This document shows, one piece after another, positions 10,451-51,490 of a stretch of DNA of 64,000 bases. Source of the DNA: Actinostola sp. cb2023 (lineage: Eukaryota > Cnidaria > Anthozoa > Actiniaria > Actinostolidae); assembly GCA_033675265.1 (NCBI GenBank), contig JAUJYZ010000119.1, positions 62,001 to 126,000 on the forward strand. The letters are read 5' to 3'. The position numbers were made by a program, and so were the translations under genes. The first letter of the stretch is position 1; the number at the start of each line of letters is the position of its first letter. The notes beneath the pieces were generated by a model. The model was not told where the DNA came from, did no database searches, and was given only the letters and a program-made list of their open reading frames with translations.

Positions 10451-12193
10451 ATGAATTTCTCGTCAAATACAAGTGAGTTTGCGGTTTATCCACTTCAAGA
10501 ACGTTCTAAAGGCGAAGTCATTGCAGAGACTTTGGTCGCTTGCGTGCTCTTCATTCTTGGAGTAACAGGAAATGGGCTCGTCTGCTGGGTTATACACAAG
10601 AAACGGTACACCAGTTCGTCGATGTACTTCTTCATGTTGAACCTCGCATATGCCGACCTTCTCGTCTGCTTCGCATCGATTCCACTGACCCTGCTAGCCA
10701 CTCGCCCACAGCCAGTCGTCGTCAAGTTTGGCTCCGTGGGCTGTAAAGTAATCCGGTTCGTACAGTACACGTTACCTCCGGCTTCAATCGCTATCCTCAC
10801 GGCAACTTGCATCGACAGATACTTTCACATCTGCGTACCTCTACGAAGAATCATCACAACCAGGGCTACAAAACAACTGGCGATGGTATGTTGGGGATTC
10901 GCCATTTTTCTAACTCTTCCGATTTTTTTTTTGATCGAGACGGTTAACGTCGACTACAAAGGAACGGTCTATGAATTCTGTAATATCCAGGAAACGTCAA
11001 GTTATCCTAAAGCGGGCAGGGTGTACCTCGTTTTTCGAGGACTTCTAGGGTTCGCGATTCCGCTAGCTGTCACCACGGTGCTGTATTTTAAGATTGTGCA
11101 AACTGTTTGGCAACGCGACAGCCGCCATCACTCCACAAACCGACAGCGAGCTAATGTGGTGAAATCACTTCTCACCGTCGTTGTTGCGTTCTCAATGAGC
11201 TGGGCGCCTTTTTCCATCTGCAATAAATACTATCTATTTGTGGACTTTCAGAAAAAGATCACAACCCGACAAGAAATTATCACTTTTTGGATCGGGCTGT
11301 CGGCATCCGTGTACAACCCAGTTATTTACGCTTTTTATAACAGGAAATTCCGAGACGCTTTTGTTTCGGTTATATTTGGTAGAAAGACGACTCAGACGTC
11401 GCGCGCCGAGGGGAAACAGTTACCCAAGCATCGACAAAGGTCTCAAACTTTGCCCGCTTTGCTTGCTATAGAGGTACCAAAGGAGCGGGGAGATTGGGTA
11501 TTCCGTGTAGGAGATAACACAACGAGCAATTTGCACGGTAATAAGACGCGTCATTTATCGCTGGGATTTCAACCAATTTGCGAGGAAAGAAAACCTCAAA
11601 TAAAGGCCACAATTGAAAGCAAGAAGGCTACAACAATATTTGTAGATGATAGAATATCATCCGATGGACACTTGGCATTCGCTCAAGAAAGAAACGAAAT
11701 TGTAGCTTTGGAGAAACTTGTTTTAGGTAATGGGCAATTAACGACCAAAAGTGAAAACTCAAATCGAGAACTAATTAGCTCGAGTTACGCATGCGCCAAC
11801 TCGTCACCTCGAAATGACGTCTTCAAGCCTCCCACAATTGCTAGCGTAATGACAAATGACAAATCAAGGGCGACAGGGTTGGCTAATCTAATACCCAAAG
11901 TACAAACAAATGCACTATTCCAATATCCTTCTGTCGTGCAAAGATCTCGAACATTTCATTTTCCAGACAGGAATTACGTTCAATCACTGCACTGGGACAA
12001 CAAGACCGCCGCAAATGTTGACACACGATATCTTGATGTGACGTCAATTGACGTCACTCGACATATCTCTTTCTCACGGTACGGAGCCGACAGAACACGG
12101 TTTACACGCTCTCAGTCGTTCAACGGTCCAAGATCTTCCAATCTTAGTAGGAACGCTAACATGAGACGTTCCAATGACGTGTCACGTCTATAG
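10451..12193 (+). CDS. Class A (rhodopsin-like) G protein-coupled receptor with a long cytoplasmic tail, intronless
   Basis: A 580-residue receptor. Class A landmarks are intact: N-terminal sequons (N2, N6), N41 in TM1 (GNGLV), LAYAD in TM2 (65-69), C98 and C177 for the disulfide, DRY (122-124), W149 in TM4, SWAPF in TM6 (250-254) and NPVIY in TM7 (289-293), followed by an amphipathic helix-8-like stretch (NRKFRDAF). The C-terminal tail from about 310 is about 270 residues, unusually long, rich in Ser, Thr, Asn and Arg, with no domain I recognise; it offers many possible phosphorylation sites for arrestin binding. The start has an acceptable context (gacaaaATGa) and no upstream in-frame ATG belongs to the helices. 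The overall pattern suits peptide or lipid receptors of the P2Y-like type, but the ligand is not deducible. Confidence 0.9.
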   Translation: MNFSSNTSEFAVYPLQERSKGEVIAETLVACVLFILGVTGNGLVCWVIHKKRYTSSSMYFFMLNLAYADLLVCFASIPLTLLATRPQPVVVKFGSVGCKVIRFVQYTLPPASIAILTATCIDRYFHICVPLRRIITTRATKQLAMVCWGFAIFLTLPIFFLIETVNVDYKGTVYEFCNIQETSSYPKAGRVYLVFRGLLGFAIPLAVTTVLYFKIVQTVWQRDSRHHSTNRQRANVVKSLLTVVVAFSMSWAPFSICNKYYLFVDFQKKITTRQEIITFWIGLSASVYNPVIYAFYNRKFRDAFVSVIFGRKTTQTSRAEGKQLPKHRQRSQTLPALLAIEVPKERGDWVFRVGDNTTSNLHGNKTRHLSLGFQPICEERKPQIKATIESKKATTIFVDDRISSDGHLAFAQERNEIVALEKLVLGNGQLTTKSENSNRELISSSYACANSSPRNDVFKPPTIASVMTNDKSRATGLANLIPKVQTNALFQYPSVVQRSRTFHFPDRNYVQSLHWDNKTAANVDTRYLDVTSIDVTRHISFSRYGADRTRFTRSQSFNGPRSSNLSRNANMRRSNDVSRL

Positions 12194-12356
12194 CGCGTAA
12201 ATATACATATATTTCAAAAAGCTTTGTCGGTAAAACCGCTCGATCCAAACGCACCCAGACCGAAAGGGTTGATGGGTAATGTTGTTTGTTTGTCTTCGAT
12301 ACTTCCCGTGATCCCTTCTGGTCTTGTCTTTAAGGTCTGAGTGTTTTTGTTTACAC

Positions 12357-12584
12357 CAAATTGAAGAATCGTTGTCGGGTTCAAAATCATTGAACATAGA
12401 AGTTGAGAGCGAAATAGCTTATGGGAAATATGTTAATTAGATGCAAGATATGCATTTTTGCATTCTGATTGCAAAACAGGCAACGTAGTCAACATGCATC
12501 TGAATAACATATTTCTCATAAGCTATTTCGGTCTCAGCTTCTATGTTCTATGATTTTGAACCCGACAACGATTCTTCAATTTGG
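12357..12584. mobile_element. MITE of the CGTTGTCGGGTT family (best copy)
   Basis: A 228-bp element with inverted ends of about 65 bp. CCAAATTGAAGAATCGTTGT at the left pairs with ACAACGATTCTTCAATTTGG at the right, followed by paired words around GGTTCAAAATCAT and CATAGAAG. It lies 163 bp after the GPCR stop codon and before the XAB2 stop codon, so it may contribute to 3' UTR or termination sequence of either gene. Confidence 0.8.
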
Positions 12585-12912
12585 AGTAGACAACCTTCAT
12601 TGAAACTAAGTATAAACGCATACTGGGACCCAACTCTTACACGAAACTCTCGGTCGAAATTGGCCGAGGTAAGAGTCAAGGAGAATGAGGCGAGAAGAAT
12701 GTTGCGAGAGAAATGAGGTGCACATTGAAAACTAACTTGTTTTCCTCGCGACTTCACGTCCAAGCAAGACACGTCAGGGGTCGGAGCGAGAGTAAATCTA
12801 AAACCCACAGTATATTTCTGACGTCTTCGGTTCAGTGCAGAGCTCAGAGTCTGACAATTCTACAAAATTCTGAATTTCGTAATAACTTGTTTAATTATTT
12901 TACTGCCTGCAA

Positions 12913-37227
<24,315 letters not shown>

Positions 37228-37495
37228 CCTGGAAACTCCTTGTTCCAAAGATTATACCAACAGAGTACTTTATTGCTCAAAAAAAACGTAGCAAAGAAGA
37301 AGAAAATACAACGAAAATCAAAAATTACGTCGTGGTCAGCAGTCTTACCACCAGACCATGCGCATGACGATATTTTGTCTAGTTCCAATCTCCCTCTTCC
37401 GTCATTTGAGGCACCAGGAACGCCTGGGAGAAATCTGTACTGGAGTGAAATCGGCTTGCGATTCGAGTTATCGAACGGTGAAAAAAAGTACAAAA
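37228..37495. promoter_or_regulatory. Bidirectional promoter between XAB2 (-) and PIN1 (+)
   Basis: Only 268 bp separate the two start codons, which point away from each other, so both 5' UTRs and promoters must lie here or overlap the opposite gene. A palindromic CATGCGCATG (NRF1-like) is at about 37355 and a TCTTCCGTCAT word (ETS plus CRE half-site-like) at about 37396. No clear TATA box is placed. These motif assignments are suggestive only. Confidence 0.7.
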
Positions 37496-42623
<5,128 letters not shown>

Positions 42624-42843
42624 AGCAAGAAGAGATCATCATTACAAACACCATAAGCTCCTTAAACCTCATCATCAAATAACTTAGGAACGATTATAGA
42701 ATACCCATCCACCACATCAAACTCTTATAGCGGTATACCTACTCTTTAAAGACGATTCATATAACAATCGATCCCATTATTAAGCAAAGTGGACGGGTAT
42801 TCTATAATCTAGTTATAGCTCATAACAAATACTAATATTAATT

Positions 42844-43003
42844 CCAGGGCTGTAGCCGCCAGTACGGTTGGTCCGGTTTCAACCGGACCACTTTTCGAAT
42901 CAAGCAGTTTCAATTTATTTACATTTTTAATTATTCAGAAATTTTTTTATGAAAAACAACGTTTGAAAACCGGACCACTCAAAAACTGGTGGCTACAGCC
43001 CTG
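42844..43003. mobile_element. 160-bp MITE with CAGGGCTGTAGCC ends
   Basis: Left CCAGGGCTGTAGCCGCCAGT, right ACTGGTGGCTACAGCCCTG. The core holds GGTCCGGTTTCAACCGGACC, a further palindrome, and its partner AAACCGGACCACTC. AATTC lies on both sides as a possible target duplication. It lies 220 bp after the PIN1 stop codon. Confidence 0.85.
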
Positions 43004-43025
43004 AATTCACTGAGAACTGTAGGCT

Positions 43026-43316
43026 TTATACACCTATTCCAAAAATCGTTGTCCAGGCCGAAAGCAACAAGCAAGAAGCTGACGACCGCAAAGGGCATTG
43101 GGACTTTCTCCTTATTCATTTATTCATCCGTAGACATTTTGACAACATGCATTTTCAAATGGCCGAATAGTTCCAAATGATTGCTATTCAACGCTCGTAG
43201 AGATAACTTCTCAAGTACCACGGATAAATTAATTAATTAGGAGATTCCCAAAGTCCTTTGCGGTAGTCAGCTTGTTGCTTTCGGCGCGGACAACGATATT
43301 TGGAATAGGTGTATAA
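43026..43316. mobile_element. Inverted-repeat element with about 75-bp arms
   Basis: TTTATACACCTATTCCAAAA, then GTTGTCCAGGCCGAAAGCAA, pairs with TTGCTTTCGGCGCGGACAAC, then TTTGGAATAGGTGTATAAA. The core has no coding potential. From 43317 to 43845 nothing else is recognised. Confidence 0.8.
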
Positions 43317-43847
43317 AAGACTGTTAAAATGCAATGTGTAGCCTAGTGTGAACAGCCACTTTCCATCCCTCCCCATCCCTCCCCTGTGTCAAAACCTTTT
43401 CCTAAGGGGGCGGGGGTGAGAAGTGTTTGTGAACAGCCCATAATGTACACAAGCCTGTATCTAACTTTTCATGTAAGCCTGTCATACATCGGCAAGGTGT
43501 GACCTCATATACATCGATCTGATTGGACAAAATTTCCAATGAAGAAATTTGAGAAATAACTTTGTTTTGCACTACAGCAGAAGCAGTGTATCCAGACAAA
43601 CCCAAAGTTTGCCAAAGAAAATGTCAAATGTATAGAACAAAAGTCTGATGGCCATGTACATGTAGCTGTTATTTGCAGGCTTGTGTTCATGTAAATTATT
43701 AAAATACATGTAATTAAAAACTATTTAATACTAGGAAATCTAAGATAAAAATTGCTGCCTTATTTCATTCGATTCAATAAATGTTGCCTGGAACATTTGA
43801 ACCTGACATTTTTTGTTCACTCCTTTCCTTTTACACTTTATTTTCGC

Positions 43848-43945
43848 GACACTTTAATTTCGAGATTTTCTGAAAATCGCGAAAATTTGATGTCGCGAAA
43901 TTAAGTGTCGCGAAATTTTGCATGCGCGAAAATTAAGTGACCATA
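43848..43945. mobile_element. Fragment of a TTCGCGACACTTAA-type MITE
   Basis: Repeated and inverted words built from TTTCGCGACA and TGTCGCGAAATTAAGTGTCG, ending GCGCGAAAATTAAGTGACC. The pattern is short and self-complementary, but the termini are unclear. Confidence 0.6.
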
Positions 43946-43959
43946 CATATAGGTTTTAA

Positions 43960-44441
43960 GGTGGTTCCCGCATAATGAATGACCGGTTTGCCGTATTTTT
44001 TAACTCGCTCGCTCCGCGTCAATATTGCTTGGATTTTATTGTGCTTAACACAAATACTAATTCAACCATTGATCGAGCCGAAATCACCAGTTCATATTTT
44101 TGTTGTCAATATTTGGACCTATCGGTTGTTACGTGACTTCGGCTCGAACAATTTTCTTCTTACCTCGTCAGAACATCACTAAAAGGTCGTTAACGAAGTT
44201 TAAAAAAATCGTACGAGGGAAAACCGTTTGGCAGCAGTTTTAGTGAAAATAGTGTCGTTTGAATATCAGCTGGCATTCACAAACGCGGCTTACAATGATA
44301 ATTTTGAATAAACCTTCCAAAAGCAGAATAGTTGAATTAGTATTTGTGTTTATTAAGCATAATAAAATCCAAGCAATATTGACGCGGAGCGAGCGAGTTA
44401 AAAAATACGGCAAACCGGTCATTCATTATGCTGGAACCACC
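43960..44441. mobile_element. 482-bp MITE with TTAA target duplications
   Basis: TTAA at 43956-43959, then GGTGGTTCCCGCATAATGAA; right end TTCATTATGCTGGAACCACC, then TTAA at 44442-44445. The arms are about 105 bp, including ACTCGCTCGCTCCGCGTCAA. TTAA sites and symmetric ends point to piggyBac- or Kolobok-type mobilisation, different in end sequence from the 6-kb transposon in XAB2. Confidence 0.88.
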
Positions 44442-44562
44442 TTAAGTGAAATATTAGTCCTTTAATTAATCGTTCTGGGAAGTTGTACACCTTCACTTTG
44501 CCCAAGTTGTCGCCGTTTTGTTGCAGTTGTACATCGCTATTTTTAACACTAGACATTGTACC

Positions 44563-44757
44563 TTGCAAAACCTACGACGGCAACGGCAACCGGAAGTGTA
44601 AATAACTTCTGTTTGGAGTTTCATACCTTCATAGTTGGTATTCCTTGTGGATGAAGTAACCTCACAGGCTTAGGCTTGCACTAAATCTCTAATGTACGAA
44701 ACCCCGAACAAAAGTTATTGACACTTCCGGTTGACGTCGCCGTCGTAGGTTTTGCAA
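44563..44757. mobile_element. 195-bp MITE with TTGCAAAACCTACGACGGCA ends
   Basis: Left TTGCAAAACCTACGACGGCA then ACGGCAACCGGAAGTG, right CACTTCCGGTTGACGTCGCC then GTCGTAGGTTTTGCAA. The core (about 110 bp) is not coding. From 44758 to 45030 nothing is recognised. Confidence 0.85.
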
Positions 44758-45039
44758 ATCTTAAACTCCCTAATAGTTTAAGTAACGATCCGGGAGAGGA
44801 CGATAGCACTCGACGGCAACGCATGTGCAGTGAAGCCCGGGTTTAATAGGATTATGCCACGAAGTTGGTAAACTTGGCAATATCTTTTCGAACTGAATGT
44901 CTACATTTTTGATGCACACTTTACACAGACTTATGCCTTGAGATATCCTTAAGACCACACTCTAACTATACTCTAACTAATCCGCTATTCTTGTTCAAGA
45001 GATTGGGCCAAAGAAGTACTGTAACTGAACCGGCAGATA

Positions 45040-45500
45040 AACCGCACTCGCAGATAAGCCGCACTCACAGATAAGCCGCACTCACAGATAAGCCGCATTC
45101 GCAGATAAGCCGCACTCGCAGATAAGCCGCACTCGCAGATAAGCCGCTCTCACAGATGAGCCGCACTCGCAGATAAGCCGCTCTCGCAGATGAGCCGGAC
45201 TCGCAGATAAGCCGCACTCGCAGATAAGCCGCTCTCGCAGATGAGCCGCACTCGCAGATAAGCCGCTCTCGCAGATAAGCCGCTCTCGCAGATAAGCCGC
45301 ACTCGCAGATAAGCCGCACTCACAGATAAGCCGCACTCACAGATAAGCCGCACTCGCAGATAAGCCGCACTCGCAGATAAGCCGCACTCGCAGATAAGCC
45401 GCACTCGCAGATAAGCCGCACTCACAGATAAGCCGCACTCACAGATAAGCCGCACTCGCAGATAAGCCGCACTCGCAGATAAGCCGCACTCACAGTTGAG
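45040..45500. repeat. 17-bp minisatellite GCAGATAAGCCGCACTC, about 27 units
   Basis: Units vary at the C/T and A/G positions (TCTCGCAGATGAGCC variants). Because 17 is not divisible by three, three units (51 bp) cycle through all frames, which explains three mutually overlapping open frames on the minus strand. None is likely a gene. Confidence 0.95.
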
Positions 45501-47040
45501 CCGGAATCGCATTGGCAGAACTAGACTTGTAAGAAACATAAATCCAAACTAAACAATCTTTAACGTCAGGTATTTAATAGGCCCTTTGCAGGATTACGAT
45601 CACGTGGTTGTACTGACTGGCAAAAAAATCTGACTTTATTTATTAGAAGAATCTTACATGATATCAGTAGTGACAGTAAAGACATTTGTTTGAAATGCTA
45701 TTTTTCAACCTCCAGTTGATTGTCGATCTTTCTCAATCAACGTCTATCTCAAAGGTTGTTTGCCAGTCAGCAGAGCCGTTCCCATGGGATCTTCGGCTCA
45801 GTTCATTCGTTATTCAAGTGATATATTGGCATGTGACTGTAAACTGCAAATTAATTAAGGGCCTATTGCCTGTGCAATCAATGCAAGTGTTAATTTGGAA
45901 TACTTTTTACTCGACAGTACTAAAAGAGATTACTCAAAATTGAGAAAATGGTCAGACCTTCATGCACGTAGCAGTCCCGTTTCTCCACGCTATATATAGC
46001 ACCACAGCACTGACTAGGTCTCGTGCGGTGCCAAGTCTAATGACTGGCTTTTATTAGCCAATCGAAACCCAGCAGTTGAACTATTTTAAGAAAGATCAAA
46101 ACAGGATTTTTAATTAATTGCTCCACTCCCCGAGGTTTCAATAAATGAATCATATCTTGGCGGTACGTATTATTCCCAGCAGTATAGGACTGATGCCGTG
46201 CGGGGATGCCTTGAGGTATTTCAGATGGCGTCAGATCAGTTGAACCATCCTTGACCCCCCCCCCAAAAAAAAATTTCAATATTAATAATAATAATACAAT
46301 ACTACATTCTATTTAAATTTTAGATCCAATGTAGACAATTGGACGGAGAAAATTGACATGTTGTTTTTTGGGGAAATATGTCTAATCAAGAACAGAGATC
46401 GGAAAACGTTACTTTTTCAATGTTTTGACTTTTTGTCTGTATAGACGTATATACATGGATCTGGTAAAGCTACAGTCATGGGTAGTTCGATGGCTCAAGG
46501 CTGCTAGATGTATTTTACTGTGTACCATGCCAAATAATTCAATTTTGTAATTTGTAATTCTGTAATTTATAACTTATGCATTGAGACAAATAACATTCGC
46601 GCGATGGGAAACCTTTGCGAATATTATGAAATATAAATGAGTGATTGATTGAGAGTCGTGGCCCGGTTCCTGTAATTGAATGGTTTTCTTAAGATTTAAT
46701 CCCGGGTTAGCGCTAATCGGCCTTTCGAATTCAGGAACCTTTCGAAAGCCCCGAAAGCTTATCGGGCCCGAAAAGGGTTTCTTTTAAAATTTTAAAAGTC
46801 TATATCTTCAAAACAAAGTAGTTTACAGACATGAATCTTTGCATGAAGGGAAAAGTTTGTTCATATTAAAAACATGTCAAAAGAACAGCTTTGTAGAGTA
46901 ACCCACAGTAAGTGTCTCAGATTTCTGGGATGTCTTCTCGATCGGGCCCGAAAAGTTTACGGGGCTTTCGAGAAACAGGCCCCTGCTATAAACACTTGGT
47001 GCGTGCTTTTCAGAAAGCTTGAAGATGAGTACTGCATGCA
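45501..47040. other. Intergenic, mostly unassigned
   Basis: There is a possible element at about 46675-46985 with CGGGCCCGAAAA words in two places and CTTTCGAAAGCC-like self-complementary words, and a C/A-rich strand switch at 46253-46275. I see no exon or RNA gene. Confidence 0.4.
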
Positions 47041-47410
47041 TAATGAGGATTTATCAGGTAATTTCAAAACTCATCGGACAAAAAATGATTATCATAGCTG
47101 GAAAGAGCTCGTTAAAATTAGTAAAAATGTGACGTTTCGAAAATCGCTCCACAAATTGCGAAGATATGAATTTTCAAAAATCTAAATTTTATATGAAAAC
47201 CTTTGGAAATTACGCTTGGAGGCAACTCTTGCCTCCAACAAAGGTTTTCCATGATACAAAATTTCGATTTTTGAAAATTCATATCTTCGTAATTTGTGGA
47301 GCGATCTTTTCCAAACTTCACCTTTTTACTAATTTCAACGAGCTCTTTCCAGCTATCATAATAATTTTTTTGTCCGATGAGTTTTGAAATTACCTGATAA
47401 ACCCTCATTG
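47041..47410. mobile_element. 370-bp hairpin element with about 165-bp arms
   Basis: The left arm (ATGAGGATTTATCAGGTAAT, then TTTCAAAACTCATCGGACAA, through AGCTGGAAAGAGCTCGTT and ATATGAATTTTCAAAAAT) pairs with the right arm ending ATTACCTGATAAACCCTCAT. The centre is GAGGCAACTCTTGCCTCC. Arms diverge by only a few percent by eye. Open frames on both strands are arm artefacts. Confidence 0.9.
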
Positions 47411-48078
47411 AGGTTCCGATAATGATCGTAGTTTTAAAAATATCTTTTCAGAATCGATTAACAGTCCAGAGAAAATGTCACGTGACAAATTAGGCCAATT
47501 AGATGTCACCATGGTGGATTGCCGTGGGTGGACGTCACAAGACATTCAACTGTGAATTATAGTTTTCATTAATAAAAATGTTTTGATTGCTTTGTCTCCT
47601 TTAGAGTTCCTTTAGCTTAAAAATGAGTTTATAATTCAATCACAACTTACAGACTACTTTTAATTTCACGCGAACCTTCGGTGCTCTAATTGAACCGTGA
47701 GAATGATCACATCTTAAAGGAGGACTAGTACGTAAATCGTTCAAAGTATGATTAAGCTGAAACCTCACGGAAATATTCTCAAAGACCCATACAATCACTG
47801 GTTAATTTTGTTCTCAAAAATTCCAATGGAAAGTAATACATTTTTATGAATCTTTAGAGGTGTCAGTGACGTCACTTACTCAACCCAAACAATCATCACG
47901 GCTTCGCTCCATACATTTCTTCATATGTCTTGAATTATTTTATTTCTATGAAGCTAAACGTTTGTGTGAATGAGTTTTCTTACCTTATATGTGCTTAGGA
48001 TTGATTGTTTGACTAGTTTTCTTCAGTGCAGAGCTGTTATCTGAACAAACCGTTCAGATATTTTATTATTATTATTAT

Positions 48079-48117
<39 letters not shown>

Positions 48118-49935
48118 CAGCAGTAATATTTACCGGTCGAATGCAAAGAAAGTGAAAGCGGACTAGGTGTCAACTGATCGAACAGCGTCGACACATTTTT
48201 GCACTATTATACAATGGATTACATTGTGCTCGATGGGTGGTTATAATTAGCTCGAACAGGTCTACACAAGGTCCCCCACACACGAATTGTAATGATAATA
48301 ATGATTATGTGGTGTATGTTCTCTTCCTTGAGTGACTGTCATATCAATTTATCAAGTGGACGTGATCAAAAGCGGCTATTACACAATGATTATAGAAGTG
48401 AAAAATTGTGTAGGTGGCAATTCGAGTCCAATTTTCCCTCCTTTTTCCCTACATTTGCTTTAATATTTAATGAGCATTAAATTATTCTCAAACTTGATGA
48501 AAAAAGGTCGTTAAATATTCACAATTTACACTCTGCAAGACCAAATATTTAAAATATTGTGCAATCAATAGACGCCGAAGGTCGTGATTCGTCGTACAAG
48601 ACCGTTCAGCCCGCGTGAAAGGTCGACTTCAGCTCTGTGTGCTCTGGAATTGTTTTGGAAACAAACTTTATAGAGGTCAGCTCGGGAAGCGAAACTTCAA
48701 GGTAATTAACCCGCTTCTTTTTGTTCTGTATTTTGCATCGATTTGAATATACCGTAATCAGTTCTGTGGTCAGACATGTGAACTTTGAAACTTACTGATA
48801 GAAATCTGCTAGGAAAGTCAATGATAGATTTGTAAAGAAAATTACTGTAAAATCGCGTTATTTATAAGGTGACCTTTGTAAAAGTCATTTACTCTGAGTA
48901 AGACAAGTGACCTTTTGGCATGTGACTTCAGATCACGACATTTGACACATATTTTCTGCGGTTTTTGATTTCTTCAGAAAGGTGTGCTTGTGATTACTCG
49001 TTGACACTCAAAACCCTGTGCTTTTGACTTGATATAGAACGCATTCCAAAGTGAAACAACGGTTTCAAATCTGACTGAGTGACAGCAACATAATTTAACA
49101 TAAATATGGCCTAGTCATTGAATCACCACCGATCGCCTTCACCGCTGTTTGTGAGTGCGATGAAAAAGAGGTGATAGCGGTTTTGATGTTTATACGACAG
49201 TCAAATCAAGTACATTGCTACAAATACAGGATTTTATTGCTACATGCCTTCGAACTAACCGGCGTAATTGTCATGTACTCAAGCTCCAATTTTCTAAGCC
49301 CCAAATCTCATGATAACGAAATTTCAGTCCTAGCCGAGCTTTCACTTCATCTTAGCCTTTGACTATTGATAGACTAGTTGTTTTGTTCACGTTAATGGGT
49401 CATTAATGGCGAAGATAGGTGTTTTTATTCGGAGTTTTCATTTGATTTCGGTGTCATTCCATTGTTGACTAAATACCACATCTACACTAATGTGTTTTCA
49501 TTTAAAAACGCGCTTAAAATTCGATGCGTTTTGGTTCAGTTGTCCAACACTGACCCTTTGCATCTAAAATGCTTTTCAGAGGGGAGACATTTGAAAAAGC
49601 AGCCCTATCGTATTTGTATCTACGTACAGAGATGGTGAAAACTGCCATCAAGCTTTAGTTCAAAACTACTGACATCACGCCTAGCTAGCGTTCTTGGTGT
49701 AAACAAACGGCGTTTTTCATCGTGTTAGTGTACACGCAAGGCCCAACGCATCAAAATATATAGTATTTTCAAAGGACGGGTGAAAACGATTCAGCGAAAT
49801 TCCTAGTCGGTGCACTTGAAACATTTGGGACATTTGGCTACTTTTTCCGATGATATGAAAGCGCATTAGTACGGACGGGGCCTAAAAAATATAGTTTCAA
49901 TACACGTAAAAAGTCAATTTTGAATTTCTCAGCCC
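47411..49935. other. Intergenic, no recognised gene
   Basis: Single-copy-looking sequence with a small (ATT)n/(AGT)n run at 48062-48120. The stretch 48640-48700, ending AACTTCAAG before GTAATT, would suit a non-coding first exon and donor, but there is no supporting downstream exon. Frames at 48292-48480 and 49171-49362 have no family resemblance. Confidence 0.4.
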
Positions 49936-49946
49936 CTCAAGGTACT

Positions 49947-50607
49947 TAAGGCCTGGTTCAAGCCTTAAATAGCAGAAAAACGAAAAAAATTATTATGTCT
50001 AATCATTTTGACTAAACATCACAAAACTTGGCACAGCTTGAGAGTTTTATATCCTCTACTCATTTAAGAGAATGCAATCCAAAACAGCGTATCACGTGGT
50101 TAACCACGTGACAAAGAATTTTGAAAACAAAATATAAAATGCGGTCGCCAGTTTAAGAGGAAAGTGAAAGCAAATAGTTGTGTATAATCACGTTTATGAT
50201 CATCTATTAACCCTCGTTTAGAAAACCTGTCTCCCGCTTTTTGCAAGGAGAATATTTCGGAAAAGAGGTCACGTGACCATCTCATCAGATTATATTTCTG
50301 TAGTTTTCTCTTAAACTATATATAATTCCGAGGTTTTCTAAACGCTATCTTGTTTAACTGGTTATCCTTAACTCTATTACGTAAAAGGTATTTCATTGTG
50401 AATTGAATTCGCGACCGCATTTAAGAAAAGCTATATTTTCCTCCATAAGGTCACGTGACCACATGACGTCACAATTGTTAGATCCAAATTGTCTCAAATC
50501 TTGTATATAACCTTATGCCTAAATATGAGTGCCTAAGTAAATTAGAGCAGCGAGTTATTACAAGAAATGTGATTTTCCAAATTGCCTTTTTGAACCAGGC
50601 CTTAAGT
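49947..50607. mobile_element. TTAA MITE, GGCCTG family, copy 2
   Basis: Left AAGGTACTTAAGGCCTGGTT, right AACCAGGCCTTAAGTACCTT, giving an extended palindromic junction around TTAA-GGCCTG and CAGGCC-TTAA. The interior has several CACGTGAC-type sites (about 50094, 50100, 50270 and 50451). Confidence 0.85.
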
Positions 50608-50827
50608 ACCTTGAGCCCGCGATAAATGTTTGAAATGTTGAATACTCGAGCAAAGAAAAAGTGAATTCTGTCAGGTCTTATGATGAGCCGTTTTCTCACA
50701 GCCGAAGTTAATGAACACTTCAGTTCAGAACACTCTTCTTCTGCGCTTTTAAATACCACATAATGTAAATTGACATTTCTGCGGTTCCATTTAGCCCGAC
50801 AAAAAGATTACCCTCAAGTATATTAAG

Positions 50828-51490
50828 GCCTGACACATGGGCCTAATTAGCATAAAAATCAATATTTTCTATTTACTGAAAACTATTCATGCTTTGGAGA
50901 TAGAACTTCACCAAAATGTTTAGTCCCATGAGTGTGTGAAAATTTGATATGGTTTATTGGATGTGATAGGTCACGTGACAAATCACATGGCCACATATGT
51001 CGAAAAAATTCAGCTCAAAATGGGGTACATAGAAACGTTTCTAAGAATAATGGATCACATGTCTAAATGTCACGTTTTGAAAGGTCTCTCTAAATCCGCC
51101 TTTTAACGTTGTCCTTAATCATTAGCATAGAGATAATTAATAAAACAGGTCACGTGACCAATCCAGTTATTTGATTATTTTTAATTTTCTCCTTAATAAA
51201 AATATGTAGACAGCATTAAAAGGTGGTAATAGAAAGATATCTACCAAAGGTATTTAATGAAACATTAGTTAGTATTCTAAGAAAAGTCTCTACGTACCCC
51301 ATTTTCGATTGATTTTTTCAATCAGTCCTGACCACGTGATTTGTCACGTGACACTTCATTTGCTATTATCGCGATTAAATTTTCACACATTCATGGAACT
51401 TAACATCTTGGAGAAGTTTTAGCTTCAAAGCATGAATGGTATTTAGTTTATAGAAAATAATGTGTTTATGCTAATTAGGCTCCTGTGTCA
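50828..51490. mobile_element. TTAA MITE, GGCCTG family, copy 3
   Basis: Left TTAAGGCCTGACACATGGGC, right GCTCCTGTGTCAGGCCTTTA. The arms extend inward through CTAATTAGCATAAA and ATTCATGCTTTGGAG and their complements. It shares interior words with copy 1 (84-720), such as AAAAAATTCAGCTCAAAATG and GGTCACGTGAC. Confidence 0.85.

Noticed and set aside
48640..48712. Possible non-coding first exon ending AACTTCAAG before GTAATT
   Set aside because: Only a weak donor and GC-richer composition. No downstream coding exon was found in the next 7 kb on this strand.
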